64,000 nucleotides of DNA, from NCBI RefSeq assembly GCF_965208485.1, contig NZ_OZ242344.1, positions 1,550,001-1,614,000 of the forward strand. The letters are read 5' to 3'. The translations under genes were made by a program, and so were the position numbers. This document shows, one piece after another, positions 16,900 to 26,095 of the stretch. How positions within the stretch are numbered: position 1 is the stretch's first letter; each line of letters opens with the position of its first letter. This DNA is from Poriferisodalis sp965208485. Its GTDB lineage: Bacteria; Actinomycetota; Acidimicrobiia; Acidimicrobiales; Poriferisodalaceae. The notes under the pieces were generated by a model that worked only from the letters and a program-made list of their open reading frames with translations, had not been told where the DNA came from and made no database searches.

Positions 16900-19728
16900 T
16901 CAGTCATGACTCAAGAGCCGCAGCATCTCGCGGGCGACCATCGGTGCCGCATTCTGGTTCTGGCCGGTCACGAGGTTGCCGTCGACCACCCAGTGGTTGG
17001 CCAATGGGTCCCAGAACCGGGTCACGCTCTCGAACAGCGCGCCGGCCTTGCGCAGCTCGCTCTCGGGATGCTGGGGCGTGGAGGTAATCCGCAACTCTCT
17101 CACCTGCTTGTCGGTCACCGCTGTCACCCGCCGGCCCATGACCAGCGGGCTGCCGTCGGCGACCTTGGCCTGCAGCAGTCCCAGCGGGCCGTGGCACACG
17201 CCGCCGATCACGCTGCCTCGCTCGTTGGCCTCGGTGATCTTGCGGCCGAGCTCCTCGGAGAACCCCAGGTCGAATGCGGCACCCCAGCCGCCCGCCAGGT
17301 AGACGATGTCATACTGAGCAACGTCGACCGCGCCGGCGGCCAGCGACTCCAGCACCTTGGCTTTCAGCACGTCATCCGCGAGGAATCGGTCGCACGCCTC
17401 GGTGCGCAGCGGGGCTCGCAGCGACTGCGGATCCACAGGGATGGCCCCGCCCTTGGGGCTGGCAATGTCGACTGACATGCCGACATCGACGAAGGCGTAG
17501 TACGGCACGGTCATCTCGCTGGCGAACACCCCGGTCGGCTTGCCGATGTCCAGCACGCCGTGATTCGTGGCGACGATCAACGCCCGCCGGCCGCTGACAT
17601 CCACATCAACCGCCTCGGTGTCGTCGGGATGCATGCCGAGCCGCTGCAGCACCTTGCGAAGCGCACGAGCGGGCGGGGGAACCCACTTTGCGGTCGCGAC
17701 GTTCGCCTCAGCACCACCCCCGGCAGAACGCCCGCGAAGCCGCCACGACGCTGATTGCACCCTCCCCAACGCCCGGACGGGCCGACGAGTCTCGACCGCC
17801 GGGGAGGTACTCGTCTCAGCATCACGCGACGCTGCATCCGAACCACCCGACGCAGCACCCGCAGCACCCGACGCAGCACCCGGGGTTGCCTGACTGGGGA
17901 CAGAGCGCCGCATCGCGTATGGCCACGGCTGATGGCGCTCGGGCACGGCCCGGACTCGCTCGTCGGCCAAGCGTGCCTTCATCTCCGCAAACACCTCAGC
18001 GACCTCCGAGTCACGCCAGCGGTTGTGCGCCTCGATCGGGTCGGCGTCGAGGTCGTAGAGCTCCCACTGGTCGGGCAGCGGCTCGGTGCGGCACACCTCT
18101 CCGGCGGGGCCGTCGGCTGCGAGGTGCCGTACGCCCGGCTCGGTCCACGTCGCCGGATCGTCGAACGTGCGCACGATCTTCCACAGATGCCCTGCGCCTG
18201 TGGATTCGGCGCCGGCGCCGGCGCCGTCGACGTCAGCGGCAGGCCGAGCATCACCGTCGTCGCCAACACCAGCAGCAGGCCGAGCGTTGCCAATTCGGCA
18301 CACGAGGCTCTCGAAGTTGGCGCCGACGTGGGCCGGCACCTGGATGCGCAGCGGCCGCGGAGTTCTTCCCATCCGCCGAGCCATCGCGCTGGCACCCGAG
18401 TCGCCCTCGGGCATGTTGTCGCGGGTCATCAGGTACACATGACGGTCCCGGTCGGGCTCAGTCACGCCGTCGACCACGTCCATGAGGTCACGCCCGGACA
18501 GCGGGTGCACCTCGGTATGGGTGCCCCGCAGCTCATCGGCCGCCGACATCGCATCGATCCGCGCCGCGCCGAGCAGCGTCGGCACCAGATCCACATGGGA
18601 CGTCGGCGCATCGTCGACAACCCGGCCCTCCGTCGCCTTCGAACCGATCCGGGCGATCACGAACGGCACCCGCGTCGCCTCGTCGTACAGGTTGAACCAC
18701 TTCTGATGCAGCCCGCCGTGGGCACCCAGCAGCTCGCCATGATCCGACGTGCGCACCAGCACCGCTTCGTCGGAGCCGCCCTCGGTCACCGCACGCCGCA
18801 CCCGGTCGAGCGGGCCGTCCACCTCGGCATGGAGCCGGTAATACAGGCTGCGGTACTCGGCGGCCTTGTTGCGGTACACCCGATCGACCGCCGGCGCCGG
18901 CCCGTAGGTGGTCGGGTACGACGCCCGGAAGGCGATCTGCGCCGCCGGCTTGGTGGACAGATCCTCGTCGTCGGTGGGTGATGGCGGGATCGGCGGCGGG
19001 TCGGCAGCGCCGGCTGCCAGCGGATTGTCGGGTCCTAGGCGGCCGAGCCAGGCAGGAGCGAACACGATGTCATGCGGGTTGACGAAGCTGGCCACCAGCA
19101 GGAACGGCCGCAGCGCCTCGGCGTCGCCGGCCCGCCGGCGGGCGTAACGGTCCCCCAGCCAGGCGACGACCCGGTCAGCGAACAGGGGGTCGCGCACGAG
19201 CCCGCTGTCGGCCGGCCGGCCGCCGTGGGGCTCGGGACCGACCCAGCCTGAGAAACCGAACTCATCGAGCGGGTCGGCGTCGAGGTACACCTGCTCAGCA
19301 GCGGCGTCGACCACGCCCTCGTCGTCGTTGGTCGCCAGCGGCGCTCCCGCATGGATCAAGTCGGCATGACTGCAATGCCACTTGCCCTGGTAGTGCGTGT
19401 CGTAGCCGCCCGCTCGGAACCAGTGGCCCAGCGTGGGCACCTCGCCGGGCCGCAGCCAGCGCATCCGGCTGTCGTCGGCCATCTTGCCGAGGCCATTGGT
19501 TTGGGTGACGCCGTGCACGTCGGGGTACTGACCGGTGAACAGCGTGGGCCGGCTGGGCACGCAAGCGATCGACCCCGTGTAGTGGCGCCCGAACGACACG
19601 CCGTGGTCCTCGAACCAGGCAGAGCCCGTGAGACGCCGGCGCCACACCCGCACCTCGGCCGGCTCGTAGGGCGGCGCGGCACGCTCCTGGTCGGTCATCA
19701 AGATGATCACGTCAGGCCGGGCGTTCAC
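16900..19728 (-). CDS. Sulfatase fused to a DJ-1/PfpI (type 1 amidotransferase-like) domain
   Basis: 942 residues, about twice the length of either part alone. Residues 1 to about 610 are a sulfatase: metal-binding start 'DVIILMTDQER', the formylglycine motif CVPSR at 56-60 followed by PTLFTG, 'QGKWH', 'TSDHGE' and 'ELYDLDADP'. Residues about 620-700 are an Ala/Gly/Ser-rich linker. Residues about 708-942 are a DJ-1/PfpI-type domain of the Hsp31/YhbO kind, with Glu in 'GVFASEM', 'DIASPKGGAIPVDP', and the nucleophile Cys845 in 'GGVCHGP'. No signal peptide is seen, so the protein is probably cytoplasmic, as many CxPSR-type arylsulfatases and phosphonate hydrolases are. It overlaps the SRPBCC gene by ATGA. 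The open frame is continuous across the linker, arguing for a true fusion. Confidence 0.85.
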   Translation of the reverse strand: MNARPDVIILMTDQERAAPPYEPAEVRVWRRRLTGSAWFEDHGVSFGRHYTGSIACVPSRPTLFTGQYPDVHGVTQTNGLGKMADDSRMRWLRPGEVPTLGHWFRAGGYDTHYQGKWHCSHADLIHAGAPLATNDDEGVVDAAAEQVYLDADPLDEFGFSGWVGPEPHGGRPADSGLVRDPLFADRVVAWLGDRYARRRAGDAEALRPFLLVASFVNPHDIVFAPAWLGRLGPDNPLAAGAADPPPIPPSPTDDEDLSTKPAAQIAFRASYPTTYGPAPAVDRVYRNKAAEYRSLYYRLHAEVDGPLDRVRRAVTEGGSDEAVLVRTSDHGELLGAHGGLHQKWFNLYDEATRVPFVIARIGSKATEGRVVDDAPTSHVDLVPTLLGAARIDAMSAADELRGTHTEVHPLSGRDLMDVVDGVTEPDRDRHVYLMTRDNMPEGDSGASAMARRMGRTPRPLRIQVPAHVGANFESLVCRIGNARPAAGVGDDGDARPAADVDGAGAGAESTGAGHLWKIVRTFDDPATWTEPGVRHLAADGPAGEVCRTEPLPDQWELYDLDADPIEAHNRWRDSEVAEVFAEMKARLADERVRAVPERHQPWPYAMRRSVPSQATPGAASGAAGAASGGSDAASRDAETSTSPAVETRRPVRALGRVQSASWRLRGRSAGGGAEANVATAKWVPPPARALRKVLQRLGMHPDDTEAVDVDVSGRRALIVATNHGVLDIGKPTGVFASEMTVPYYAFVDVGMSVDIASPKGGAIPVDPQSLRAPLRTEACDRFLADDVLKAKVLESLAAGAVDVAQYDIVYLAGGWGAAFDLGFSEELGRKITEANERGSVIGGVCHGPLGLLQAKVADGSPLVMGRRVTAVTDKQVRELRITSTPQHPESELRKAGALFESVTRFWDPLANHWVVDGNLVTGQNQNAAPMVAREMLRLLSHD

Positions 19729-20168
19729 GGCGCCGCCATTCGCAAGTGTTCGTCGAGTCCCCTCAACATCTGGTCGGACACCTTCGAGAGCTGACGGGCC
19801 AGCCCCTTCGCCACCAGCTTCTGCGGCGGGCGTGACCCCGCGTCGACAGCCGTGGTGAGCGACACCACCGTGCGGGGACCCCGCTCGTCAAGGTGCCACG
19901 TGCTCTGCAGCGACCGGACGACGGCGGGCAATCCCTCGATGTCGTAGCCGAGCCGTTCGCCGGGCACCCACTCGACCACCCGCTCCACCAACGTTCTGCG
20001 CCCGGCCTGGATGCGCCGCACCGTGCCGACGCCCTCGGGCTGGGCGCTCAGCAGGCACGAGTGATCGACGTTCGGGGCCCAGCGGACGATTTCCCCGAAG
20101 TCCGCCAGCGCATCCCACGCCTCGGCGGCGGAGACCGGGATCGCCAGCGTGGAGGTTGTCTCGGTCAC
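19725..20168 (-). CDS. SRPBCC (START/polyketide-cyclase-like) protein
   Basis: 147 residues from a GTG at 20168, the usual length of this fold. The open frame extends further upstream to 20339, but that extension is arginine-rich and unlike the family. Typical features: 'STLAIPVSAAEAWDALADFGEIVRW' at the start, a central 'GERLGYDIEGLP', and a C-terminal helix. SRPBCC proteins bind hydrophobic ligands in a deep cavity, and their role is often unknown. It is first in a two-gene unit: its stop overlaps the sulfatase::DJ-1 start (ATGA), so the two proteins are made together. Confidence 0.8.
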   Translation of the reverse strand: MTETTSTLAIPVSAAEAWDALADFGEIVRWAPNVDHSCLLSAQPEGVGTVRRIQAGRRTLVERVVEWVPGERLGYDIEGLPAVVRSLQSTWHLDERGPRTVVSLTTAVDAGSRPPQKLVAKGLARQLSKVSDQMLRGLDEHLRMAAP

Positions 20169-20537
20169 ACCCGCAACCCTAGCGGCGATCCCATCTATTG
20201 TCGCTGTGACTGGCAATTGTTTCACCGCCACGTCGCCGCGGCTGTCGGCTGCGCGCAGGCGCCAGTCGTCGCCCGGACGGATGCCACAGATGGATCGCAG
20301 CCAACGGGCGTCGCGGACGACGCCGCAGGCGAGCGACAAACAAGCGTCACCACCTCAACGGGCGCCCCGCACGGCCACGAGCGTGAGCCGGGGACCCACG
20401 GCGCCGGCGGACCCACTTGTGCGAACGAGGGCACGAATGCACCGTGCAGGCAGGCGAATGCCGCCAAACATGCACGGCAGAGCCGCGGGCCGTCGGCGAC
20501 AGCGGCAACATGGAGTCCCAGCGAACCGGAGGACCCC
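20169..20537. other. Divergent intergenic region without a recognisable gene
   Basis: 369 bases between the minus-strand SRPBCC gene and the plus-strand LLM gene. Both promoters must lie here. An open frame crosses it on the plus strand, but its composition is arginine/threonine-rich and unlike a protein. I see no clear operator, hairpin or repeat. A good ribosome site (GGAGGA, about 20528-20533) belongs to the gene at 20538. Confidence 0.5.
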
Positions 20538-21566
20538 ATGCACGTCAGCGCGACCCTGCCCCAGCACAACCTGCAAGCCGTGCCCGACGAGGTGCAGCGG
20601 ATCGAGGCCGACGGCTACGACAGCGTCGTCACCATGGAGAACCGTCACGAACCGTTCATCCCGCTGGCGATCGCGGCGGTGCACAGCAAGCGGGTCAAGC
20701 TCGCCACCAGCGTCGCCATCAGCTTCCCCCGCAGCCCGATGGTGACTGCCTCGACGGCGTGGGACCTCCAGGCGGCCTCGAACGGGCGGTTCGTGCTCGG
20801 CATCGGCAGCCAAGTCAAGGGACACAACGAGCGCCGGTTCAGCGTGCCGTGGTCGGCGCCGGCACCCCGCATGGCCGAGTACGTGCAGTCGGTCCGGGCC
20901 ATCTGGAACACGTGGGCCACGGGCGAGCAGTTGAACTACGAGGGCGAGCACTACCGCTTCTCGCTGATGACGCCGAACTTCACGCCCGAATCGCTCGACG
21001 GCCCCACGCCGCCGATCATGATCGCGGCGGTCGGGCCCGCCATGCTGCGGGTGGCCGGGCAGCACTGCGACGGGGTCCGCCTGCACGGCTTCTGCACGCC
21101 CAACTACCTGCGGGAGCAAGTCATGCCAGAGCTGCAGACCGGGCTCGACCGGGCCGGGCGCAGCCGCAGCGACTTCTGGGTGACCGGCGGCGGGTTCATC
21201 TGCACGGGCCCCGACGACGAGACCGTCGACCGCATGGTCGAGTGGGTGCGCTACCGGATCGGCTTCTATGGCAGCACTCGGGCGTACTGGCCCGTGCTCG
21301 AGCAGCATGACTTGGGCGATCTTGGCGAGAAGCTGAACCACCTGTCACGCAACGACGGCTGGGGCCAGATGGCCGGCTGCGTCGACGACGACGTCGTGCA
21401 GCTATTCGCCGCCGTGGGGCGCCATGACCAGCTCGCCGATGCCATTACCGAGCATTTCGACGGGCTGGTCGACGAGGTCAATGCCTCAGTTGCCATGGAC
21501 ATCGGCGCCGACCTGCCGCCCGACGTGATCCAGGACATCCAGGCGATCCCCACCGACGGCGGCTGA
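20538..21566 (+). CDS. LLM-class F420-dependent oxidoreductase
   Basis: 342 residues from the ATG at 20538, placed by the GGAGGA ribosome site 5 bases upstream. The same frame is open much further upstream but without coding character. Luciferase-like signatures are present: 'LQAVPDEVQRIEADGYDSV' (first helix), 'LAIAAVHSKRVKLATSVAISFPRSP', 'WDLQAASNGRFVLGIGSQVKGHNERRF' and 'GEHYRF'. This matches the TIGR03617-like actinobacterial F420-dependent group. The enzyme should transfer hydride between F420 and an unknown substrate. The NIPSNAP-like gene follows by 91 bases on the same strand. Confidence 0.85.
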   Translation: MHVSATLPQHNLQAVPDEVQRIEADGYDSVVTMENRHEPFIPLAIAAVHSKRVKLATSVAISFPRSPMVTASTAWDLQAASNGRFVLGIGSQVKGHNERRFSVPWSAPAPRMAEYVQSVRAIWNTWATGEQLNYEGEHYRFSLMTPNFTPESLDGPTPPIMIAAVGPAMLRVAGQHCDGVRLHGFCTPNYLREQVMPELQTGLDRAGRSRSDFWVTGGGFICTGPDDETVDRMVEWVRYRIGFYGSTRAYWPVLEQHDLGDLGEKLNHLSRNDGWGQMAGCVDDDVVQLFAAVGRHDQLADAITEHFDGLVDEVNASVAMDIGADLPPDVIQDIQAIPTDGG

Positions 21567-21657
21567 GTCCGCAACTCATGTCACAGGCCCCTGCAAGACT
21601 GCCCTCGCAGGCCCGCAGACAGCCAAGGAAGGTGCTGCGGCAACGAAAGGAGCGCCT

Positions 21658-22017
21658 ATGGCGGAAGCATCAGAAGCAATAGTCGAAGTCCGCGACTACA
21701 CCATCGACCCGGAGTGGTTCGAGGCGTACAAGGAGTGGGCCACCGAGCATGCGGCGCCGTGGCTACGGGACAACCTCGACGTCATCGACTTCTGGGTCGA
21801 TGACGGGCATGAGCCCGAGGTGGCCGGGTCCGACCCGCAGGTGTCCCCGCACGGCCAGCCGAACGTGTGCTGGATCATCCGATGGGCCAGCCGGGATGCT
21901 CGCGACGAAGGCTTCCGGGCGACGCTCGGCAGCCAGGAGTGGCAGGACGTCTGGGCCAAGCACCCCAACCCGAACGCCTACCTGCACCTCAACGTGCGCT
22001 TCATGACGGCGGCCTGA
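21658..22017 (+). CDS. NIPSNAP-like dimeric alpha/beta barrel protein
   Basis: 119 residues with a strong ribosome site (GAAAGGAG) 6 bases before the ATG at 21658. The start 'IVEVRDYTIDPEWFEAYKEWA' resembles NIPSNAP-family ferredoxin-like barrels ('ElR.Y.i.pg....f...w'). Such proteins often accompany oxidoreductases, and this one follows the LLM gene on the same strand. No catalytic residues can be named. Confidence 0.65.
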   Translation: MAEASEAIVEVRDYTIDPEWFEAYKEWATEHAAPWLRDNLDVIDFWVDDGHEPEVAGSDPQVSPHGQPNVCWIIRWASRDARDEGFRATLGSQEWQDVWAKHPNPNAYLHLNVRFMTAA

Positions 22018-22145
22018 GCCGGCGGCGAACTAAGCCACGGCCGCCGGCCATGCCGACGGATGACCGCATCGCAGAGGTGGATCGTCATGCTGCATGACTG
22101 CTGCTCGATCCAGCTGACCGCAAGGCTGCAGCCTTGAGCCGCCAT

Positions 22146-22194
22146 GGCGGGATGGCGGGATGGCGGGATGGCCTGGATGGCCTGGATGGCGGCG
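22146..22194 (+). repeat. Short tandem repeat (8- and 9-base units)
   Basis: Three copies of GGGATGGC followed by two of CTGGATGGC. It lies in the 291 bases after the NIPSNAP-like gene (22018-22308), where I see no gene. Such a run can vary in copy number by slippage. Confidence 0.7.
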
Positions 22195-22369
22195 GTCGTC
22201 ACGTCGCATGACGAGGCGGCGCGCCTCACTGCATGACGATGCTGAATCGCCACCGTGGTTGACAGCTGCGTGCTGTGCCTGATTGGGGCCGCTTGGGGCA
22301 GGCCGGGGTCAGAATTGCTGCAGCACTGACGAGCGGCTCACGGTGATCGGGCAGGTCGTGGGCGGCATG

Positions 22370-22695
22370 TTATCGCAATCTGACCACCAGCCGCACCTGC
22401 GCTCGGTAGTTCTGGTACATATGCCTTGGCGTCTCGTGAAACTGCCGTCGGCACATGTCGGTGTCCCGATACACGAAGACTCGCTCCCACGGCACCGTAA
22501 CGTCGTCGAAGCAGATGATGGCGTCGTTTCGGCCCATGCGGTCATGGCGAGGCGCTTGGCGACCAAGTCCTCGTACGAGCGGGGCATGTGCCACGCCCGG
22601 TTGGCCCGCCGGCCGTCGCCGAGATCGAACGTCATCAGTTCAGGATTCGCAGCCTGGAAGTCGTACAGGCCGGCGATCGCCCGGCAGCTCTGCGT
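22370..22695 (-). pseudogene. HpaB-like flavin monooxygenase, decayed remnant
   Basis: Two pieces of a 4-hydroxyphenylacetate 3-hydroxylase-type protein lie in different minus-strand frames. From about 22695 to 22540: 'AIAGLYDFQAANPELMTFDL', 'ANRAWHMPRSYEDLVAKR' (N-terminal domain). From about 22530 to 22370: 'DAIICFDDVTVPWERVFVYR', then 'FHETPRHMYQNYRAQVRL' (mid-protein flavin and substrate region). More than 100 residues that should separate them are absent, as is the C-terminal third. The join with a frame change shows a deletion. It is not functional. Confidence 0.8.
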
Positions 22696-22833
22696 CCGAA
22701 AGCAGGGGGATCGGGGACGCAGGCTGGTCGGTGGGCGATGAGGGAGGGGTAGCCGGGGATCGGACTGGTCGATGGGTCGTTGGCTGCGGATCAGAGTCCT
22801 TGAAGTGGTCAGACCTGGAAGCCCCGGAGCGCG

Positions 22834-23364
22834 TCACGAGCGGCGGCGCGACAGGATCAGCAGGGCGCCGACCAGCACGAACACGCTGCCCGCCATGTAC
22901 GGGATCGAGACGAACCCGAACTCCCACGCGTACCGCACGGTGCACGGACTCGTGATGCTGCATGTCGTGGCGCCTTCGAGATCCGGAAAGTGCTGCAGCA
23001 AGTAGTGCCACGTCGACATTGCGGCACCCGCCACGCACATCGGCAGCCCGTAGCGGTACACCGTGCGGTCCCGGAACAGCAGCCCGACAATCAGCACCAG
23101 CGCCAGCGGATACATGGCGATGCGCTGGAACCAGCACCAGCGGCACGGCTCCAGATGCGCCACCTCGGACAGGTACAGCGAGCCGACCGTGGCCACAGTC
23201 GCCAGCAGCGCAGCGACTCCCACCGCCGTCCGGGCGTTGACGACGCCGCGCCCAGATGAAGCGCGGCCCCGGCGCCGCACGGCCGCCACCACGAGACCGA
23301 GCGCTGCGACATTGCACCCGATCGCCCCAGCGGCGAACAGCCGAAGCACCTGGCTCAGCGACAC
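22834..23364 (-). CDS. DsbB/BdbC-like thiol-disulfide oxidoreductase
   Basis: 176 residues with several transmembrane helices. The DsbB signature is present: CxxC at Cys74/Cys77 in 'LEPCRWCWFQRIAMYPL', and a second extracytoplasmic pair at Cys135/Cys141 ('TTCSITSPC'). Proteins of this type reoxidise the periplasmic thiol oxidase and pass electrons to quinone. The presumed partner (DsbA/BdbD) is not in the window. An extra N-terminal helix (residues 6-28) precedes the usual four. The gene sits alone between two pseudogenes. Confidence 0.88.
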   Translation of the reverse strand: MSLSQVLRLFAAGAIGCNVAALGLVVAAVRRRGRASSGRGVVNARTAVGVAALLATVATVGSLYLSEVAHLEPCRWCWFQRIAMYPLALVLIVGLLFRDRTVYRYGLPMCVAGAAMSTWHYLLQHFPDLEGATTCSITSPCTVRYAWEFGFVSIPYMAGSVFVLVGALLILSRRRS

Positions 23365-23549
23365 AGGCGTTCAGAGTGCCAGACCACCCGCCCCACATCA
23401 ACGCCGAGAACCGACGCAGAGCCAACACTCGCTCGCGCTCGGGCAGCGTCGGTCGTCAGCAGACGGCCAGGAACGTCACGCAGTCACACCAAGACCGAAG
23501 CAGGAAGGCGGCACCGGGTCTCGGCACACCTGCGGCCAGCGTCGACAGT

Positions 23550-24720
23550 TCAGCTGCGCGAACGATCCGGCCGGCCGATCGGTATCCACAACGACACGAA
23601 CGCGATGATCGCAAACACCAAGAAGAACACCAGCCCGCGCTGGTAGTAGACGATCGAGCCGGCTTCCTCCTTCAACAAGGCGAACAGACCCGCAATGCCG
23701 ATCGCGGACGCCGCGTAGCGCAATGTGTTGAAGAGTCCGCTGATTTCGCCGAAGCACGAGTCGTCGACCCAGGCCAGCGCCACGCTGTTCAGCAGCGGCA
23801 CGCACATCCCCCAGCCCAAGCCGAACAACACAATCGTGGGCATCATCTCGGCGAAGTAGTCGGCCTCGGCGCCCAGCCGCACCACCTGCCACCCGATGGC
23901 AATGACCTGAATGGCCGCACCGGTGCGGCACAGGGCAATGGCGTTCCAGCGTTCCCCCAGACGGCTGAAGAACACCGTGGACGCGCCGGCGACAACGGGG
24001 CCGACGGTGACGCCGAATCCCACCTGAAGCTCCGAATACCCCCAGAAGTTGAACATGAACAGCGGTCAGATGAGCCAGATCGACTGCGACGACACGCCCA
24101 CCAGGAAGTTGGCGAGCTGCGTCACCCAAACACCGCGCCCTCTCAACAGGTGCAGGTTGAGCAAAGGCTCAGGATGGCGCAGCGAATTGGCGACGAACTA
24201 GGCGAATGCACCCGCTCCCACCGCCATCACGACGAGCGTGACCGGCGACGTCCATCCCCAGACGCGCGCGCCCTGCATGATCGCGATGACCAGCGCCGCA
24301 AGCCCGATCGTTCCCGCCGCGGCACCGGTCACGTCGAGACGGTGCTTGACCTCCGGCGGCGGCAACTCGGTGAGCAGGCGCCACGCCACCACGAACATCA
24401 GCACGGCGACCGGTGCGCTCACGAAGTACAGGAATCTCCAACCGACAGTGCCCAGCAGCAGTGCAGACAGGCCCGGGGCGATGCCAGCGGCGAGCGGGCC
24501 GGCGGCGGACCACAACCCCACTGCACTGGTGCGGCGCGACTCGGGGAACAGCGGCAGAACAAGACTCAATGAGGCCGGCAGGATCGCTGCGCCGCCGATC
24601 GCCTGCAGGACGCGGGCCAGATTCAGCGTCCACACCGTGGGAGCGAACGCCGAGGCAACGGCCAATCGCAGGAATCGAATATGTATTAGGGAATCGGCAA
24701 CCGACTTGCCGGCCGGCGAA
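23550..24720 (-). pseudogene. MFS drug transporter (DHA2/EmrB type), truncated with two in-frame stops
   Basis: One minus-strand frame encodes most of an EmrB/QacA-like transporter from about 24720 to 23550: 'ARVLQAIGGAAILPASLSLV', 'FPESRRTSAVGLWSAAGPLA', 'GWRFLYFVSAPVAV', and later helices to the C-terminus. The first two helices are missing, the gene being cut close to the end of the enoyl-CoA hydratase gene. Two stops interrupt it: TAG (24198-24200) and TGA (24066-24068). Sequence between and after the stops is still in frame and transporter-like, so decay is recent. Stop-codon readthrough or recoding is unlikely because two different stops are involved and the N-terminus is lost. Confidence 0.85.
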
Positions 24721-24741
24721 CGCCGCTCAGCGGCAGATCGA

Positions 24742-25572
24742 TCAACGGCCGTGGAAGACCGGCTCTCGCTTGTCCACGAAGGCCTGCGCCGCTTCCTTGT
24801 GGTCGTCGGTCTGGCCGGTGCGGATGTGGTGCGCAGCCTCCATGTCGAGGCATTCGCCCATGTCGCCATGGACCGCGCGGTTCAGGTTCTCCTTCATGTA
24901 CCGGTACGCCACGGTCGGGCCGCTGGCCAGCCGCCGAGCGATGGCGCCCACCTCGTCCATGAGGCTCTCGGCCCCGAACACCCCGTTCACCAGGCCCAGC
25001 GACAACGCCTGGTCCATGTCGACCCGATCTGACAGGAAGTACAGCTCACGGGCCTTGGCCGAGCCGATCAGCCGCGACATGAACCACGTGCCGCCGTAGT
25101 CGCCGCTGAAACCCACGCGGGCGAACGCCGTGGTCATAATGGCGTTGGGCGAGGCATACCGCAGGTCGCACGCCAGCGCCAGCGACAGACCGGCCCCCGC
25201 AGCCGCACCCGGCAGCGCCGCGATGGTCGGCTTGGGCATCTCGTAGAGCTTCCCCGACGTGTCGCGCTGATTGCGCCGCTGCAGATGCACCCTCGCGTCG
25301 TACTGCAGCGCGCTGCCGCCGCTCTCGCCGCCACGGGCTGCCATGCCCTTCACGTCGCCGCCGGCGCAGAACGCCCCGCCCGCGCCGGTGAGCACCACGC
25401 AGCCCACATCGGACGCCGACTCGGCATCGGCCAGCGAGGCCACCAGCCCGGCGAGCATCTCGTTGGACATGGCGTTGCGACGCTCGGGACGGTTCAGCGT
25501 GATCGTCATCACGTCGTCAGTCACCTCGACGCCGATGTCGTCAGTCCCGGTGTCGAAGACTCGGTCAGCCAT
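24742..25572 (-). CDS. Enoyl-CoA hydratase/isomerase family protein
   Basis: 276 residues from the ATG at 25572, chosen because AAGGAGG lies just upstream. The frame remains open further but without similarity. Crotonase-fold signatures: 'TITLNRPERRNAMSNEM', the CoA oxyanion-hole segment 'GAFCAGGDVKGM', and 'ALPGAAAGAGLSLALACDLR'. Members hydrate enoyl-CoAs or catalyse related reactions. The region of the second catalytic acid reads 'GFSGDYGGTWF'. It is the last of a minus-strand acyl-CoA series with the phosphotransferase, 3-hydroxyacyl-CoA dehydrogenase and mutase subunit. Confidence 0.88.
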   Translation of the reverse strand: MADRVFDTGTDDIGVEVTDDVMTITLNRPERRNAMSNEMLAGLVASLADAESASDVGCVVLTGAGGAFCAGGDVKGMAARGGESGGSALQYDARVHLQRRNQRDTSGKLYEMPKPTIAALPGAAAGAGLSLALACDLRYASPNAIMTTAFARVGFSGDYGGTWFMSRLIGSAKARELYFLSDRVDMDQALSLGLVNGVFGAESLMDEVGAIARRLASGPTVAYRYMKENLNRAVHGDMGECLDMEAAHHIRTGQTDDHKEAAQAFVDKREPVFHGR

Positions 25573-25599
25573 CTGCGGCCTCCTTGATCGTGTATCGGT

Positions 25600-26095
25600 G
25601 CGGTCGCCTGCGCCGCTGGCGCCAGCGGAGCCGGCCCCCGAAGTATCGCGAACCGCTGTGACGCATGCCCATGACTCGGCCTGCAGACCGCCGGCTGTTG
25701 CTCGTCGTCGGTCGGAAACGAACCGAGCGTCACCTCGATGACTCGCCTGTTCCCGTCGGATCCGATCAGGGGCACCTCTATGCTCGATTCGCCGACGGCG
25801 ATGGTCGAACCACTGTCGTCGCCCGCCAGCGCCGCCAACGTGATCAACCCGGCCACAATCGCGCCGGCTATCGCACCGACCAGGCCGCCAGCCCTGCCAG
25901 CAGGCAGCCCCGCCGCCGCGCTGCACCGGCGCGTTCCAGAGGGAGCTGCACGCCGGGCTGCAGCGGAGGCAGTTCGGACACTGGGCCGTCAGGCTGGCTC
26001 GACTCGGCCACCGCCGCCGGCTCGGACGGTTCGGCCGCGCCGGAATCTGTGGCTTGGTCCTCCGGCTCGACAGGGGGATGATCCGGCTCAGACAT
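25600..26095 (-). pseudogene. Membrane-anchored protein with protease-like N-terminus, frameshifted
   Basis: From an ATG at 26095 (overlapping the phosphotransferase stop by ATGA) a Pro/Glu-rich cytoplasmic stretch leads to 'RRRGCLLAGLA', the same anchor motif as in the HtrA-like protease at 12650-14299. The frame then hits a stop after 'AWSVR'. Shifting one base restores the transmembrane helix ('GAIAGAIVAGLITLAALAG') and a further 60 or so residues ('STIAVGESSIEVPLIGSDGN'). One indel near 25868-25885 thus breaks the gene. No protease domain follows, so this paralogue either lost it or never had it. The 3' boundary is approximate. A sequencing indel would equally explain the break. Confidence 0.6.

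Noticed and set aside
19893..20537. N-terminal extension of the LLM oxidoreductase in the same open frame
   Set aside because: The extension is antisense to the SRPBCC gene and compositionally unlike protein; a ribosome site places the start at 20538.
23550..24720. Stop-codon recoding (TGA as Trp) in the MFS gene
   Set aside because: A TAG also interrupts the same frame, the first two helices are missing, and TGA is used as a normal stop in many intact neighbours.
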